Of a stretch of 64,000 nucleotides of DNA, positions 1-10,688 are shown piece by piece (positions within the stretch are counted from its first letter, which is position 1; every line of letters starts with the position of its first letter). This DNA is from Nilaparvata lugens. Lineage: Eukaryota; Arthropoda; Insecta; Hemiptera; Delphacidae. A program made the position numbers and the translations under genes. The notes beneath the pieces were generated by a model. It searched no databases. It had not been told where the DNA came from and saw nothing but the letters and a program-made list of their open reading frames with translations. Where the stretch lies: positions 28,084,372 through 28,148,371 of the forward strand of contig NC_052506.1 of NCBI RefSeq assembly GCF_014356525.2, written 5' to 3'.

Positions 1-1067
1 ATAAGTCCTCTAGTAATCCATGGTTTTATTTTTGTATGTTTAGCTGATATTTTAGTTTTTGTTGTCATTTGTTGAATAATATTCTGTGTAGTTTGTATAA
101 ATGAATTAGTTGCAAGATTGATATTATTTTCGTTTGTGACATGGTTCCAATTCTGCAAAGACAAAGTGTTTTTTACGCTATTCCAATCTATTTTCATGTA
201 ATAATTATCTCTATTGGGCGGTTTTTTGTTAGGTGTGAATAATTTCATGCACACGGCGTAGTGGTCGGTAATTGAGGTTTGTACTATAGTTGTAGCTGCT
301 TCGTACAAGGGTGGTAACTTAACAAAGTAGTGGTCGATGCATGTATTACTAGCTGGCCTAGTAACCTTGTCGACACAGCAAGCGAGCCCCGCATCGTTCA
401 ACACATCCAAATACCTCTCTTCAAGCGTATGAGGATTGACATTCAAAAGGTTACAGTTAATATCTCCAGCTAAAATTTTAAAACAATTACTATTATTTGT
501 TTGCTCATTGAAATATGATTCAATAGAGTCTGTAAAAATGCTAAGACTGGAGTTAGGGCTACGATAGATAGCCAGAAGTTCACAAGAAACACCTGCCAAT
601 TCAAAGGTGAGGGAGAGGCATGTCGCTAAACCCCCCAGTTGGAGCTCGCGACAATTAGCATCTATTTCTCTGTCTATGTATATAACAACACCATCGCTCT
701 GATTTAAGTTTTTGTATGATCTATACAAATTGTAACCAGGGATTTTCATTAAATCGCTTTCATCATTCAACCAAGCTTCTGTTAGAATTATGCATGAGAA
801 ATGATAATCGAGGCTTTGCAATACTACTATGAATTCATCAATATTTTTCCTATAACTTCTAATATTTTGTTGTATTAGAGTGAAGTTATTTTGGCCTGCA
901 CAGTCACGACTCTCGAGCCTCCCGCCCTCTATAAATATACTACGGAAATCTTTAATATCCTGACACTCTGCACATTTAATTGGTGAAACGTCCAAAAGGT
1001 CCATAGCACTTCTTATCATAGGGGAAGAAAATACTATGAAATAAACAACGGCAAGCCGACCTGCCAG
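1..1067 (-). mobile_element. Non-LTR retrotransposon ORF2, endonuclease domain, cut by window edge
   Basis: The minus strand is open from 1067 to position 1; the first ATG is at 1019-1017, giving about 339 codons inside the window. The translation carries the landmarks of the apurinic-type endonuclease of LINE ORF2 proteins: an N-terminal QQNIRS block followed by ILTEAWL, then GDIN near 450, TCIDHYF near 325 and SITDHYAV near 265, the last two being the usual catalytic Asp-His blocks. The enzyme nicks target DNA to start target-primed reverse transcription. No stop interrupts it, so this part could be intact; the reverse transcriptase would lie left of the window. The ILTE-WL style fits the CR1/Jockey group better than RTE, but the clade is a guess. 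It lies on the strand opposite to the transporter gene. Confidence 0.85.
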
Positions 1068-2134
1068 TCATGTTAGATTTGTTCAGAGAAGTTTTTAAAT
1101 ACGTCGGAAGATTATGAATAGAGCAGATTAATATAGTGAGTATCGTATCCACCTTTATAGTACAACTACATTTATCGTGAAAGCTATAGGCTACCGTAAT
1201 TCACAGAAGCTGATTTTGACATTGATTCAATTTTTCGGAGTTGATAAGGTAAGAAACGTTACGAATTTATAGTAGAAGAAAGTGAGCGATAAGTGTGACG
1301 CACAACGCCCTGCTTATCGAATTCTATAGATAAGAAAATTGAAACCTTCTAACTTCTAATAGTCCAATTCTCTAGTAGTAGGCTACTACAGTATAGGTTC
1401 TTTAATGTACTCAGTTCTAGTTGTTTACATGTACTATAAATTTACTTCATCACAATCAAGCATAGGAGAAACTCTTGCCTGAATGTAAAACATAATAATA
1501 GAGAAAAAAATATCTGAATAGCTTCCTCTATTCTAATGAATAATCAATTATAAAAATATTGTTATTGAAGTAAATAATATGAAATCACAAATGAGAAATG
1601 AGTTCAACTTATTGATCTCTTCAATTAGGTATACGTTACCGGTACTTGTATGATATGGAAAAGAGACATATAAAGAGGATTGGCTTGATTATGAACTCGA
1701 TTTCGGCACAGCAAGATTGACTAAGTAAGAGAACAATTTAAAACTCATGAAGTAAATTGAAATTTAAACATCTTGTGGTTCAGGGTAAATCTGAGTATAA
1801 AATTGATCATTTTATAAAGAGATAGGTACTAATACTATTGTGCTTCAAGAGTTCACAAAATAATTAGAATTTGAAACAGAGTTTGTAGAATAAAGTTGAA
1901 TTTCGAATAACTTATGTACCGTACGTAATATTGTTCTTCAAGAGTTCACGAAATAGTAAAGATTTGAAACAGTTAAGCTGGCTTAATAGAGTTCTCTTAA
2001 TAGTCTTTATCAGTATAATTATGATGATAATAAATTTAAACTTCTCATTATTGAAAATAATAATAATATATTCATACTCTCGTCTCTCAAGACACAAAAA
2101 AAAAATTCTCATACCAGAGTTCACTGTCACCTCA
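1068..2134. other. A+T-rich spacer with a short direct duplication
   Basis: No coding region is supported here. About 20 bp at 1843-1862 (starting cttcaagagttcac) recur at 1936-1955 with one mismatch and partly matching flanks, a 93-bp-offset direct duplication. The spacer separates two minus-strand LINE coding remnants. Confidence 0.5.
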
Positions 2135-2640
2135 TTACATCTTGGAGTTTTGTTCTTGTACTGGGCGAGAGGGATGCGGAGTGTTGCCTTCTTTGTCGTT
2201 TGGCGGAGCTCCTTCCTGGCTATTCCTGGCCTTCAAGTTCTCCACATGTGTCAGGTCTCGAACACGAAAGGGTCGCTGCTCCGCTGATATCTTGGCCATG
2301 ACTTTACAATCTGAAGTCCACACTGACGATAGCTTCTTTTCTCTCAATAGACTTCTGGCTGCGTTGAAGATGGCCCCCGTTTCAGGCGTTAGGTGCTCAT
2401 TCAGGAAAATTGGGGTGTCAGGAAAAGTCTTCCTAAGCTCCATGGCATTGAGCTTTCCTTTCTGCCTCCTTGCTGTCAACCACATGTTCTTTGTTAGACG
2501 GGATATGAAGTTGACCACTATGGCCGGGGTTTATTGTCTGTATTGCGACTCCGCAGCCTGTGCGCCGCTGAAATATCTGCTGGATAAAATTGCAATTGTA
2601 GTGCCATGGCTATGTCTAAAAACCATAAACTAATATGTAG
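2135..2640 (-). pseudogene. LINE ORF1 fragment (baculovirus-FP-like C-terminal domain), frameshifted
   Basis: The minus-strand reading 2518-2135 contains FLNEHLTPET, a GAIFNAARSLL block, and then VWTSDCKVMAKI. This is the pattern of the FP25K-like C-terminal domain that many insect LINEs carry in ORF1, an RNA-binding/chaperone partner of ORF2. Upstream, 2640-2522 continues the same protein in another frame (PADISAAHRLRSR, then NKPRP), so one frameshift lies close to 2521. The orientation is the same as the endonuclease fragment at 1-1067, but about 1.1 kb of unrelated DNA separates them, so they may be parts of one disrupted element or of two. The N-terminal half of ORF1 was not found. Confidence 0.7.
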
Positions 2641-2978
2641 GTATTTAGTAGAAGACAAAGCTTCAGCTCATATCCAACTTTTCTGTATTGACTTGTATTT
2701 ACCATACTTTTTTCTGACAAAGAAATAGTGGATCTTTCTATATATCACTTTGCACGTAGTAGCTTACAAAATCACAAAAATCCTGACCATTATTTATTGA
2801 TTTTTGAATTAAGTGAACAATTTGTTTTTCTATATTTTAAAGTTCATGCAAAATAATATGATAACTCAGGTTTGGTATTCATGTATCAGTTTCATATAAG
2901 AAATTTTTAACACCTATAATAAAATTGATCGGTCTAGAATATATGTTGATAATAACTGAATTATTTTGCCGTTTTCAG

Positions 2979-3245
2979 CGATTGGAATAGCGTTGGTGAT
3001 GTCATCGTTCAGTTTGGCTTTGAACTCGTACTTTGTGAAGAGACGAGGAATGGCAACGGGTATTGCAATGTCAGCAACTGGCCTGGGTCCGGTCTTTATG
3101 CCGCTGCTGATCAGCTTCCTGATGGGAGTGTACGGAGCCAGAGGCACTGCCTTCATAATGGCCGCCCTCACTCTACACTCGTTCGTTGGATCACTCCTGC
3201 TGCAGCCGGTCAAATGGCATTACAAGACCACCTCCATCGAACAAG
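2979..3245 (+). CDS. SLC16-like exon: TM4-TM6
   Basis: A good acceptor (ccgttttcag) precedes the exon and AAG|GTAATT follows it. It begins with two bases that complete a split codon and ends in phase 1. It encodes three hydrophobic segments: TM4 (IGIALVMSSFSLALN), the YFVKRRGMATGIAM turn typical of MCT-type proteins, TM5, then TM6 ending in LLLQPVKWH. The WH and following charged residues start the large cytoplasmic loop. Confidence 0.85.
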
Positions 3246-6200
3246 GTAATTCCAGAGTCGACTCATAGTAAAGAGAGCCAACAATAACATACAGTTTGCG
3301 CTTGTGTACGTATAAAAGTGATTAATCATATCCGCTGTCAATTGCTGGACTCGCAATTACTAGTTCACAATGCTTTCTTCAACACTGATACTCTGTGATA
3401 TTCAGTTCAGTCAACGACAAAGATTCTAGGGGACTACTGTGAATCGTTCTTGCTGTTCCAAAACTCTCACACGCGCATGTTTGTTTACATCGTCTTCCGG
3501 CTCTCAGAACCGACTATACCTCAATTATTTGTGAGATATATTTGGGTGTTCAGCTATCCAACTAAACTGAAACAGCTAGTGACTTCTGACAAATTGCACT
3601 TGCCGATACTTCTGATATGAGGCTATAGAAGAATATGATAATCCCCTTCTCCTTGGGATTGATTTTAGACTCGTTGCTACTCGCAGGTAACAGATTCTTA
3701 CTCCCACTTATCATGATCAGTGACCACCCCACCAATAGACAATTTCCCCCTGTTAACTGAGCGTAAAACTTGAAAAGACGACTAGTCGTCTAGTTAATCA
3801 CTGCTGTTGAAATTTTTGTATTTTCTAAAAAAAATCAAAACTATTTATCCTCGACTGGACGCTAATTTTAACAGCTAATCATTTCTGTCAAAATTTTAAT
3901 AGCCAATGTCTAAGGGTACGTTTATGTCGGAGCTGCGATTAGTGATAAAAGCTGCGATTCTAGCAACGCGTAGATAATACCAACGTGCTTTCTAATAGGC
4001 CTGTTTATGTCGGAGCTGCGATGAAAATCGATCTTGGGTCCTGACCATCGATAAGAGCATCGATAATGGCCCGGTCCATTTTCGAAGCTAGTATCGATGG
4101 TATCGAGGCTATAAGTTGTAGACTACAAAGTACAAACATGGACCAATATTTTTTCATGATTTGGGTTGATTATTTATACGAGGAGTTTCGTAAGCAAGTG
4201 ACATTTTCTTTACTTTATTAAACTATTTCTTATTCAATTACAAAATTCTATCTTATTGTCAATGATAATAATGAAACATAATATAGACCTTGATGTATGC
4301 ATTTCAAGAATAAATCCAATTGTTTCTATTTTATCAAAGAATATAACTTTTTTTATAAACCTACTTACCTTAATGTTAGCATTAATCGTTCCTCTGCCAT
4401 GATAGGGACTTATATGTGATAATTATTCCAGTCCTTTTGGAGATTATTGGAAACTCTCGTCAAAATGTAGTCGAAAGTTTCTATTTCCATTCTCATATAG
4501 TCGAAAATTTTTTTTGGATGCTGTCTTAAATCTTTATACAAATGATGATACTTCCCAAATACATTCCTCTCCACATTGATAGGATGTACATAATATTCAC
4601 GTTCTCTACAACCTAGTAAGTAATGCTTTACTGTATTCGATGCAAAAATAAAATCTTCATCAGAATCACTCATTATAGCATACACAAATTGGGTTTTCAA
4701 TACATTAACTCACGAATCAAGCTTTAAGCACGACTGTCGGCATGAACAGTCGATAGAAGCTGAGCGCTACTCCCTACTAGCATCGCTTCTCTCATCGTTG
4801 CTAGAAACGTTTATCACAGCTCACAAATAGCTTGTGATTTCTTATCCTAACAAAACGAATAGTCAATAATATCGACGACAAACAAGTTTATACCGAACAT
4901 AAATTTAAGTTAGCCATTAATGTGTTTCACTATTTGAACTTGGCTATTTCACATTTATAATAAGTCCATTGTGTTAAACAAATGTGTATTTGGAAAATTT
5001 ATATACGGACAAGAATAAGAACATTTTCGTTTTGTGGTTGAAAAAGAATAATCATCTTATCTCTCTGTGATTACAATATCTAATCAATTTAAATATCAAT
5101 ATATAATTTATTATATCAGATTATCATATAATTCCATTTAAACTATTTACAAATGAGGTTGAATTGTCATTGGTTTAGTGACTTGGGTAACGGAAAAAGG
5201 ATTCAATATCTAATTTTGCTATTGAGTTAACCAGCGTCATATCGGAGAATCGCTCAAGCCCTATTCATGATACTGAAATCAGATAGGTGATGCTAATAAA
5301 GCTTAATTGCTATATATTATTCACAATTTTCCATTCGTAGCTTATTATACTGTACACTGTAATACCATTAACTCAACTTAGAAAAATTGATTAAGTTATT
5401 CAAAAACAAATTTATTTCTCAATCATGAACCCATGATAAAACAAATTCAATTCCATTTGGTATCATTAAATATCACGTTATTCAAATCCTATCAGTTATG
5501 AGAATAGCAAAGGTTGATGAGATGTTGGCTCAACATACAACTGAATTCATGCTTAACTCTTATATGCGTATCCATATTTTTCATCATATTTACGACATGC
5601 CTGATCATGTTGTTGCCATCTCAGTGGTATTCTTACATCTTGTATTTCGCCTAGGAAGTTGGCAGGAGCGATAAGCATTCTATCTCTTCCTATTCATTGA
5701 ATGTGAAAAATGGAGTTGTTATCCGAAATCACGGAACAAAAGGATCAAAGGAAGATGTGATGTCCACCGAAGTCTCAAAGAATGATACCAAAGTACAAAA
5801 TCAAACAAAGACTGATGATGTATTGGATAACGAAACCACAGAAGTGACCAAATTCCTTGATAACAAACCAGCAGCTAAATCTGTCGAGTGAGTAACTATA
5901 TTATTATAAAATTATCTTTCAATTCTATAATATTTTAGTAATAATCAACAGAACAAAAATCAAAATGAATAAAGCGGCCCACACTTTTATCTTGAAGCTT
6001 CCGCTAGTGCGAATATCGATAACACATGAAATAGATAGAGGTGAAGGTTTGTTTATTATTATAGCAACTTTTGTAATAAAAATCGTCCTAAGGCTTATGC
6101 CGTGAATAAAAAATCGTTAAATTATTAAACCTAGAAGTTGACCTCAGCTTCTCTGCTATTATTTCCTTGTTCAAGATAATAAATATTTATTTTTGAATAT

Positions 6201-9200
6201 TTTGTTTCAACTTCTTCAATCCGGAACTGATATATTTATAAATAACATCAATCATTGAATAGGCTATATAAACAATATTGATTAGTGGACATTGCTACTG
6301 AACTGTTTCATGAAATCCAGGCTTTTCAAAATTGAATTGTAAGATCATATTTCTGTTTTGTACGTTTCTCAAGTTTAATGAATACGCCAATATTCTCAAG
6401 AAAGTCAATTATCCTGAAATATTAGCTGTATTTTTGACAAGAACGTTTCACAAATGCAAGATGTCCAGACAATAGATCCCATTGCCGCAGCGGTGTTCTA
6501 CAATCAAAACGAAAAGTTTAATTGGAAAACAATTCAGATTTCCTTTGATTTCACCCATACTTTGCCATTTTTTTTATTTAATACATTTCATATTTTGTTG
6601 ATTCATCAATATTCTCAACAATAAATATTTGCGATTTTTGTAAAATTTGCCAATGAACAAATTTGAATAAACAATATTCAGTGTTAGCTATTGTATTCCA
6701 CCAAATATGCCGATAAACGTTGATAATAGTGGATGTGAGGGATGAATCTTGTGAAAATTAATTTATTTACAATACAGTGTTTATTACATCATGATGATTT
6801 GATGAAAACTATTCATTCATCCCCCATTATCAGTATTAACAGCTGATTTATTTTGTGCAATAACGCTGGTACAAACTTTCTATAAGTTTCATTGAATCTC
6901 AGAATGAAGTTTATTTATTTATTTATTTATTGAATCATTGAGAATTATTATACAACTTACAGAAAAGTACCACAGGCTAACTTGCGCCCAAAACGGTTCC
7001 AATTCTAATTTATACAACAGTCCAAATGTAGCTAGAGGTTATAAGAGTCACTTCAAAATTCTTCAATCACACACTCAATTTACAATCCATACAAACAAAA
7101 ATCATTTTTAAATGAAAAAAATACTTCTAAATTGAATTAAATTAATTACAAATAATTGGAAAACTCCAAACTTTGAAAAAACTAAAATTTTGGGACCGAA
7201 AAGACAGACCCACTATTTAGAACTCTAGAAGTTTCATTTAATTTGAATCTCAATTCGGCTCCAGACATGCGTCATTCGGCAAACACCGAGCAGCGACTCG
7301 CCGAATCGCGAGTAGTGTGGATGGATGTTTGTCTATTCGGTAAGCAGCGAACATTCGTGCTCGTTGTTTCAGCCGGCTCCAGACATGCGACATTCGGCGA
7401 ACACCAAGCATACTCGCCCAATCACGAGTAGTGTGGATGGATGTTTGGTCTTTGGCAAGCAGTGAACATTCGTGCTCGTTGTTTTTCCGGTCAGGGTCGA
7501 ACATCAAAATGGACGAATATTCGGCAAAAGGCACATGAAATGTACATACCATATGAACTGTGGTATGAGTAAACCGTAGAGTAACGATATCTTTAACCAA
7601 TTTTGTAACAATCATTTGATACTTATTTGATCTGGTAAACCTTAGTAGAACTTTATTATTTCAGAAACAATGACGAAGTGAAGAAAGAAAAGTGGAATAA
7701 GCGACTAGTACGTCTATTCGATTGGATTTGCTATCAGAACCAGTATTCTTCAACATATGGATTGGAATGTCGTTGGAATTCACATCGGAGATGAATTTCG
7801 CCCTCATGGTGCCTTTCATTCTAAAAGATTGGGGCTATGACACTAAGAAAACAGCACAGCTCATGTCGATTATGGCAGTAGCTGACGTTTGCACAAGATT
7901 AGTTGCACCAATTATTGGACGAAAAACTAAGATTCCTGCTAGATATTTATATCTAATTAGTGTAGTCGTTTTGATTGGATTGAAGTTTAGTAAGTAGTAT
8001 TGTTTTTAAATTTCAATCATTCAGTTTTTGTTCATTAAAAAATATGACTTTATTTTTAATCTGAATCGAATGGCGGATTCAATCAAATACTCATGATGTA
8101 ACTATATCATTTGATAGAACAAACCACTTCAAAGAATATTATTTCATCTATGTTGAACACTGCCAAAAAACTTGACTTGAATTAATCGATGAATGAGTCT
8201 AAAATTGAAATTATATGCAATGAACCATGCTTTTGTAACTCAAAATAGAGTGGTTAAAAGTAGATTAACTCTTTGTATGGAGTAAAAAAATAGTTAAAGT
8301 TATAAATATGCAATAAAACATTTTTTTTGTTATAAAATAAGTGGCTGGCTTATGTTGAAAAAACATTCGATTTTTGGTGGCTACTCTATTCATTTCAAAG
8401 TGTAAAATGTCAATCTGTGTATGAGATTTGATGCTTATCAACTTATACTAGCATTTTAACTTGAAAATTGTAGATCTTGCGAATGAATGAAATCAATTTC
8501 ATGAAAATACTTTTCTACCAAGTCACTTGGATATCCATGATCGACGGTGGATTTATGTTTGCAGGTTTAGTTGTAGCTGAATCAGAGAGAACAAGACTTT
8601 TAGTGTTCATTGCATTGGGTATTGGAAGAGGATTCCGTGCCTTGTACCGAGCGCTTGTCGTGCCAAACCACGTTCCTATTGAAAAGTTGGCATCAGCGTC
8701 TGGCCTGCAAACGGCTCTCAACGGTGTCTTCCTCATCACTTTTGGCCCTGTACTAGGTGAGCTACCATATTACTGTCAAATTTATTTTACATTTCAAAGC
8801 AGGGCATCAATAAAATAAAATTTCTTCATTCTCCAAGAATTCCTTTGAATTAGCACTTCAAATTAATAATTTTGCAATGGAATAGAATATGCAGCTTGGA
8901 AAAAGCAAACTTGATCGCCTGGTTTAGGCATCAAAATACAATTCCTCCACTTTTGTGGAGCAATAGTTTTTTGCCGCAGGACAGATAATCTCGGTGACTG
9001 ACCTTCAACACATCTTTGAGCACAAATTAATATATTATATTAGGTGTTCTATTCTCTAAGAATTTTCTTTTCTTGTATGTTACAAAATTAACCTTATTCA
9101 TCTTTGTTTCATTTAATCTCAACCAGACATAACTTTTGTTGCCTTGAAATCAAGTACTAGAATCGTAACTATGGTTTCTATATGGTTTACTTTACAATGA

Positions 9201-10184
9201 ACTCTTGTTTTGAATGACGGTCCAAGAATCGTATGTAATTCGGGGGAGGAACAGTTTTGGACTGTGCCTGTTGGTCCTCCAACAATTATTGAAAAAAATA
9301 ATTGTGTATCATTGAGTCAATAAAAGAATAAGTATAGCCTTAGGCTCTTGTACATTTTAGCATCTATCAATGGGTCGCCAGAGAGAAACCATTTGCGGCC
9401 GAGTGTGGGACTCAAGTGAAACATCAGCCGAGTCGTCTGGTGGCTAGCTGCCAGAATCTGGCGACCCTATTGTAATGAGCATAATAAAAACTAAAAGCGT
9501 GCCCTCGACACGTTCGGACAATTAGCGTCCCACTGGTTGCCGAGACTGGTGGCTGAATGTAATACGAGCCTTATAAGTAACTCACTTATTGTTGACTTAC
9601 ATAGTGGAAACGAATTTATGTCACTGATTCCAACTAAAATTTCTTATATCTATCAACTACTTACTCATCAATGCGCTTTATTTAATGAGTATTTTTGAAT
9701 TGAAGGTTTGCCTATAAGGAGAGTAATTTTTCCGCTGTATTTCTTATTATGTATTCTCTATTGTTATGTAAATATATTTCTTATATGTAGAGGTAGGGCC
9801 TTATTCAATATGAAAAATTACTTCTCAAAAGAACCTCTGAACAATATAACCTTTCTTTAATCCCCAAGCAGTGTCACAGTGTATTCTAAATCCCGAACCT
9901 ACTACTCGAAACCAAACTTGTTCTGCTATTATTCATGCCTGCTCTGCCATTCAGATTATTCATTTCAAACTATTCTATTCACTTCAAGTTAGATAGATAG
10001 AAAAGCAATAATTCAATTTTTTGTTACAGGTTACATCAAAGATGTAATGAAGAGTTATAGCTGGTACCTAACTGTGCTCAATATATTAGCCGCACTGACT
10101 GTCGTACTTTGGCTGTGCGAAATACTTATTAGAATCTGTAAGCATCGTAAAACTACTGCCAATAACGATAATAACGCTCCTTGA
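2979..10184 (+). CDS. Monocarboxylate-transporter-like (SLC16/MFS) gene, 3' five exons
   Basis: Five exons join with matching phases: 2979-3245, 5659-5887, 7665-7989, 8565-8756 and 10030-10184, giving about 388 codons of the C-terminal two thirds of a 12-TM major facilitator protein. The first visible exon begins at TM4, so exons for TM1-3 lie to the left or were not recognised. The pattern matches insect SLC16 monocarboxylate-transporter-like proteins: a GIALVMSSFSLALN block in TM4, RRGMATGIAM after it, a charged cytoplasmic loop between TM6 and TM7, LDLLSEPVFFNI leading into TM7, and LASASGLQTALNG in the second half. Such proteins move small carboxylates or related solutes across the plasma membrane; the substrate cannot be read here. 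A one-base shift breaks the third exon. The stop is TGA 10182-10184. Confidence 0.85.
3246..3900. other. Intron sequence, no feature recognised
   Basis: First part of the intron after the TM4-6 exon. No coding signal, clear inverted repeat or tandem array was seen. Confidence 0.4.
3908..4835 (-). mobile_element. PIF/Harbinger-type DNA transposon remnant
   Basis: Minus-strand 4700-4410 encodes 96 residues ending at a stop. The part YYVHPINVERNVFGKYHHL, followed by a DLRQHPKKIFDYMRM block and IETFDYIL, is the N-terminal region of Harbinger/HARBI1-type transposases (WVHPINxxRxxxGEYHxL ... FxxYFRMxxxTFDxLL in the family). The DDE catalytic core is missing, so this is an internally deleted copy. 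Left-end sequence (gtttatgtcggagctgcgat) appears twice, at 3919-3938 and 4003-4022. Sequence close to inverted left-end DNA occurs at about 4798-4826 (ttgctagaaacg, tttatcac). It lies in the transporter intron. Confidence 0.7.
4860..5658. other. Intron sequence, no feature recognised
   Basis: A+T-rich intron DNA between the Harbinger remnant and the loop exon. No gene, tandem repeat or strong palindrome was seen. Confidence 0.4.
5659..5887 (+). CDS. SLC16-like exon: cytoplasmic loop between TM6 and TM7
   Basis: This exon is hydrophilic, rich in Lys, Ser, Thr and Asp/Glu, with no membrane segment, as expected for the long central loop of MCT proteins. Of the AG sites near 5654-5665, only the AG at 5657-5658 gives a phase that joins the preceding exon without a stop, so 5659 is chosen on phase rather than on splice strength. 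The donor GTGAGT at 5888 is strong. It ends in phase 2 (GA), which joins the next exon to make a Glu codon. Confidence 0.7.
5888..7240. other. Intron sequence with a short TTTA microsatellite
   Basis: A+T-rich intron. About six TTTA units run at 6908-6931. No coding region was seen. A few stretches (for example 5974-6040) resemble repeat ends but could not be paired. Confidence 0.4.
7257..7492 (+). repeat. Two tandem copies of a 118-bp unit
   Basis: The unit starts ggctccagacatgcg at 7257 and again at 7375, so the period is 118 bp. Shared blocks include cattcggc, cgagtagtgtggatggatgt and acattcgtgctcgttgttt. The copies differ by scattered substitutions and small gaps. It is more G+C-rich than the surrounding intron. 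Short apparent reading frames across it follow from this composition and show no protein similarity I recognise. Confidence 0.8.
7665..7989 (+). CDS. SLC16-like exon: loop end plus TM7-TM8, with one-base frameshift
   Basis: Acceptor ttatttcag is followed by one base completing a Glu codon. The frame NNDEVKKEKWNKRLVRLFD runs to about 7721. The conserved continuation LDLLSEPVFFNIWIGM, a typical MCT entry to TM7, is in the next frame from 7722. The two frames meet within LFD/LDLL, a tightly conserved run in MCT-like proteins, so one T appears to be missing near 7720-7724. TM7 (WIGMSLEFTSEMNFALMVPF) and TM8 (LMSIMAVADVCTRLVAPIIG) follow; the donor is GTAAGT at 7990. An alternative acceptor at 7707-7708 would restore phase, but it has no pyrimidine tract and would drop the conserved LVRLFD. 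Confidence 0.8.
7990..8564. other. Intron sequence, no feature recognised
   Basis: Short A+T-rich intron. No repeat or coding signal beyond the flanking splice sites. Confidence 0.4.
8565..8756 (+). CDS. SLC16-like exon: TM9-TM11 region
   Basis: Acceptor tatgtttgcag, donor CTAG|GTGAGC; the phases fit both neighbours. It encodes LVVAESERTR, a membrane segment LLVFIALGIGRGFRALY, then VPNHVPIEKLASASGLQTA and NGVFLITFGPVLG. The sequence LASASGLQ...NG...GP..G is the hallmark of the second half of insect MCT-like transporters. Confidence 0.85.
8757..9342 (-). repeat. Intron with a fragment of a dispersed repeat
   Basis: Positions 9238-9312 (aattcgggggaggaacagtt, then gactgtgcct) resemble 42997-43075 in the same orientation, with mismatches. 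They are a partial copy of the dispersed family described at 42431-43120. The rest of the stretch shows nothing recognisable. Confidence 0.5.
9343..9570. mobile_element. 228-bp MITE with TTA target duplication
   Basis: The ends ggctcttgtacatt and aatgtaatacgagcc are imperfect inverted repeats, flanked by TTA at 9340-9342 and 9571-9573. Inside, gggtcgccaga pairs with tctggcgaccc. A related end (caatgtaatacgagcc) occurs at 26296-26310. TTA/TAA duplications are typical of PIF/Harbinger-mobilised MITEs. Located in the last transporter intron. Confidence 0.7.
10030..10184 (+). CDS. SLC16-like last exon: TM12 and C-terminal tail
   Basis: Acceptor ttttttgttacag; the first two bases complete a Gly codon. 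It encodes GYIKDVMKSYSWYLTV, then the last membrane segment (LNILAALTVVLWLCEILI), and a short polar tail (RICKHRKTTANNDNNAP) before TGA 10182-10184. The family motif of Gly plus a polar stretch before the last TM fits. A poly(A) signal follows 50 bp later. Confidence 0.85.
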
Positions 10185-10233
10185 CTTAATATATTCGGGT
10201 ATTTTACACTTGTATAAATAATATTGTGTTTTT

Positions 10234-10239
10234 AATAAA
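10234..10239 (+). promoter_or_regulatory. Poly(A) signal AATAAA of the SLC16-like gene
   Basis: A canonical AATAAA lies 50 bp after the transporter stop. The transcript probably ends within the next 30 bp, before the convergent gene. Confidence 0.6.
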
Positions 10240-10688
10240 TCAATTTTTAATAACTGCTTTCTTCTTCTTTGTACATTATACGTGTTCTGTAGAACAAAAT
10301 AATTTAAAGTTGAATAGTTTTAAAAATCCCTCATTTTCTTTTATAGGAAAGGGCTTTATTATATTACAGCATAACGATATGAAAGCTCAGTCTTGATAAA
10401 TAATTGCACCTGCACAATAGATGTCTAATGCAATTTGGAGTTTACCCAAAAAGAGTGTTCCGTCTAATGAGTTTACTCTTTAAATTATGTTACAATGTTG
10501 CTTCAAAAAGCATAATCATATCGAAATTGATCAGTTAACTTGATAGCTTTTCAGTCATCAATAATAAAGCAACTAAATCAATAATATTTCAATTTTACTC
10601 ATAGTTTTCTGAAAGTTGAGTAACGTAGAAAGATAGTCCACTTATTGACCTTAATGAACATACTAGTTACCTTCAATGGTTCCAGTTA
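10240..10688. other. Convergent intergenic spacer
   Basis: Separates the 3' ends of the transporter gene (+) and the Ser/Thr/Asn-rich gene (-). No further feature was seen. Confidence 0.4.

Noticed and set aside
2142..2633. 163-codon plus-strand open frame
   Set aside because: It is the complement of the LINE ORF1 fragment; the minus-strand reading has the family motifs.
7250..7615. 121-codon minus-strand frame
   Set aside because: Lies on the G+C-rich tandem duplication; no domain, and repeated sequence gives repeated peptide.
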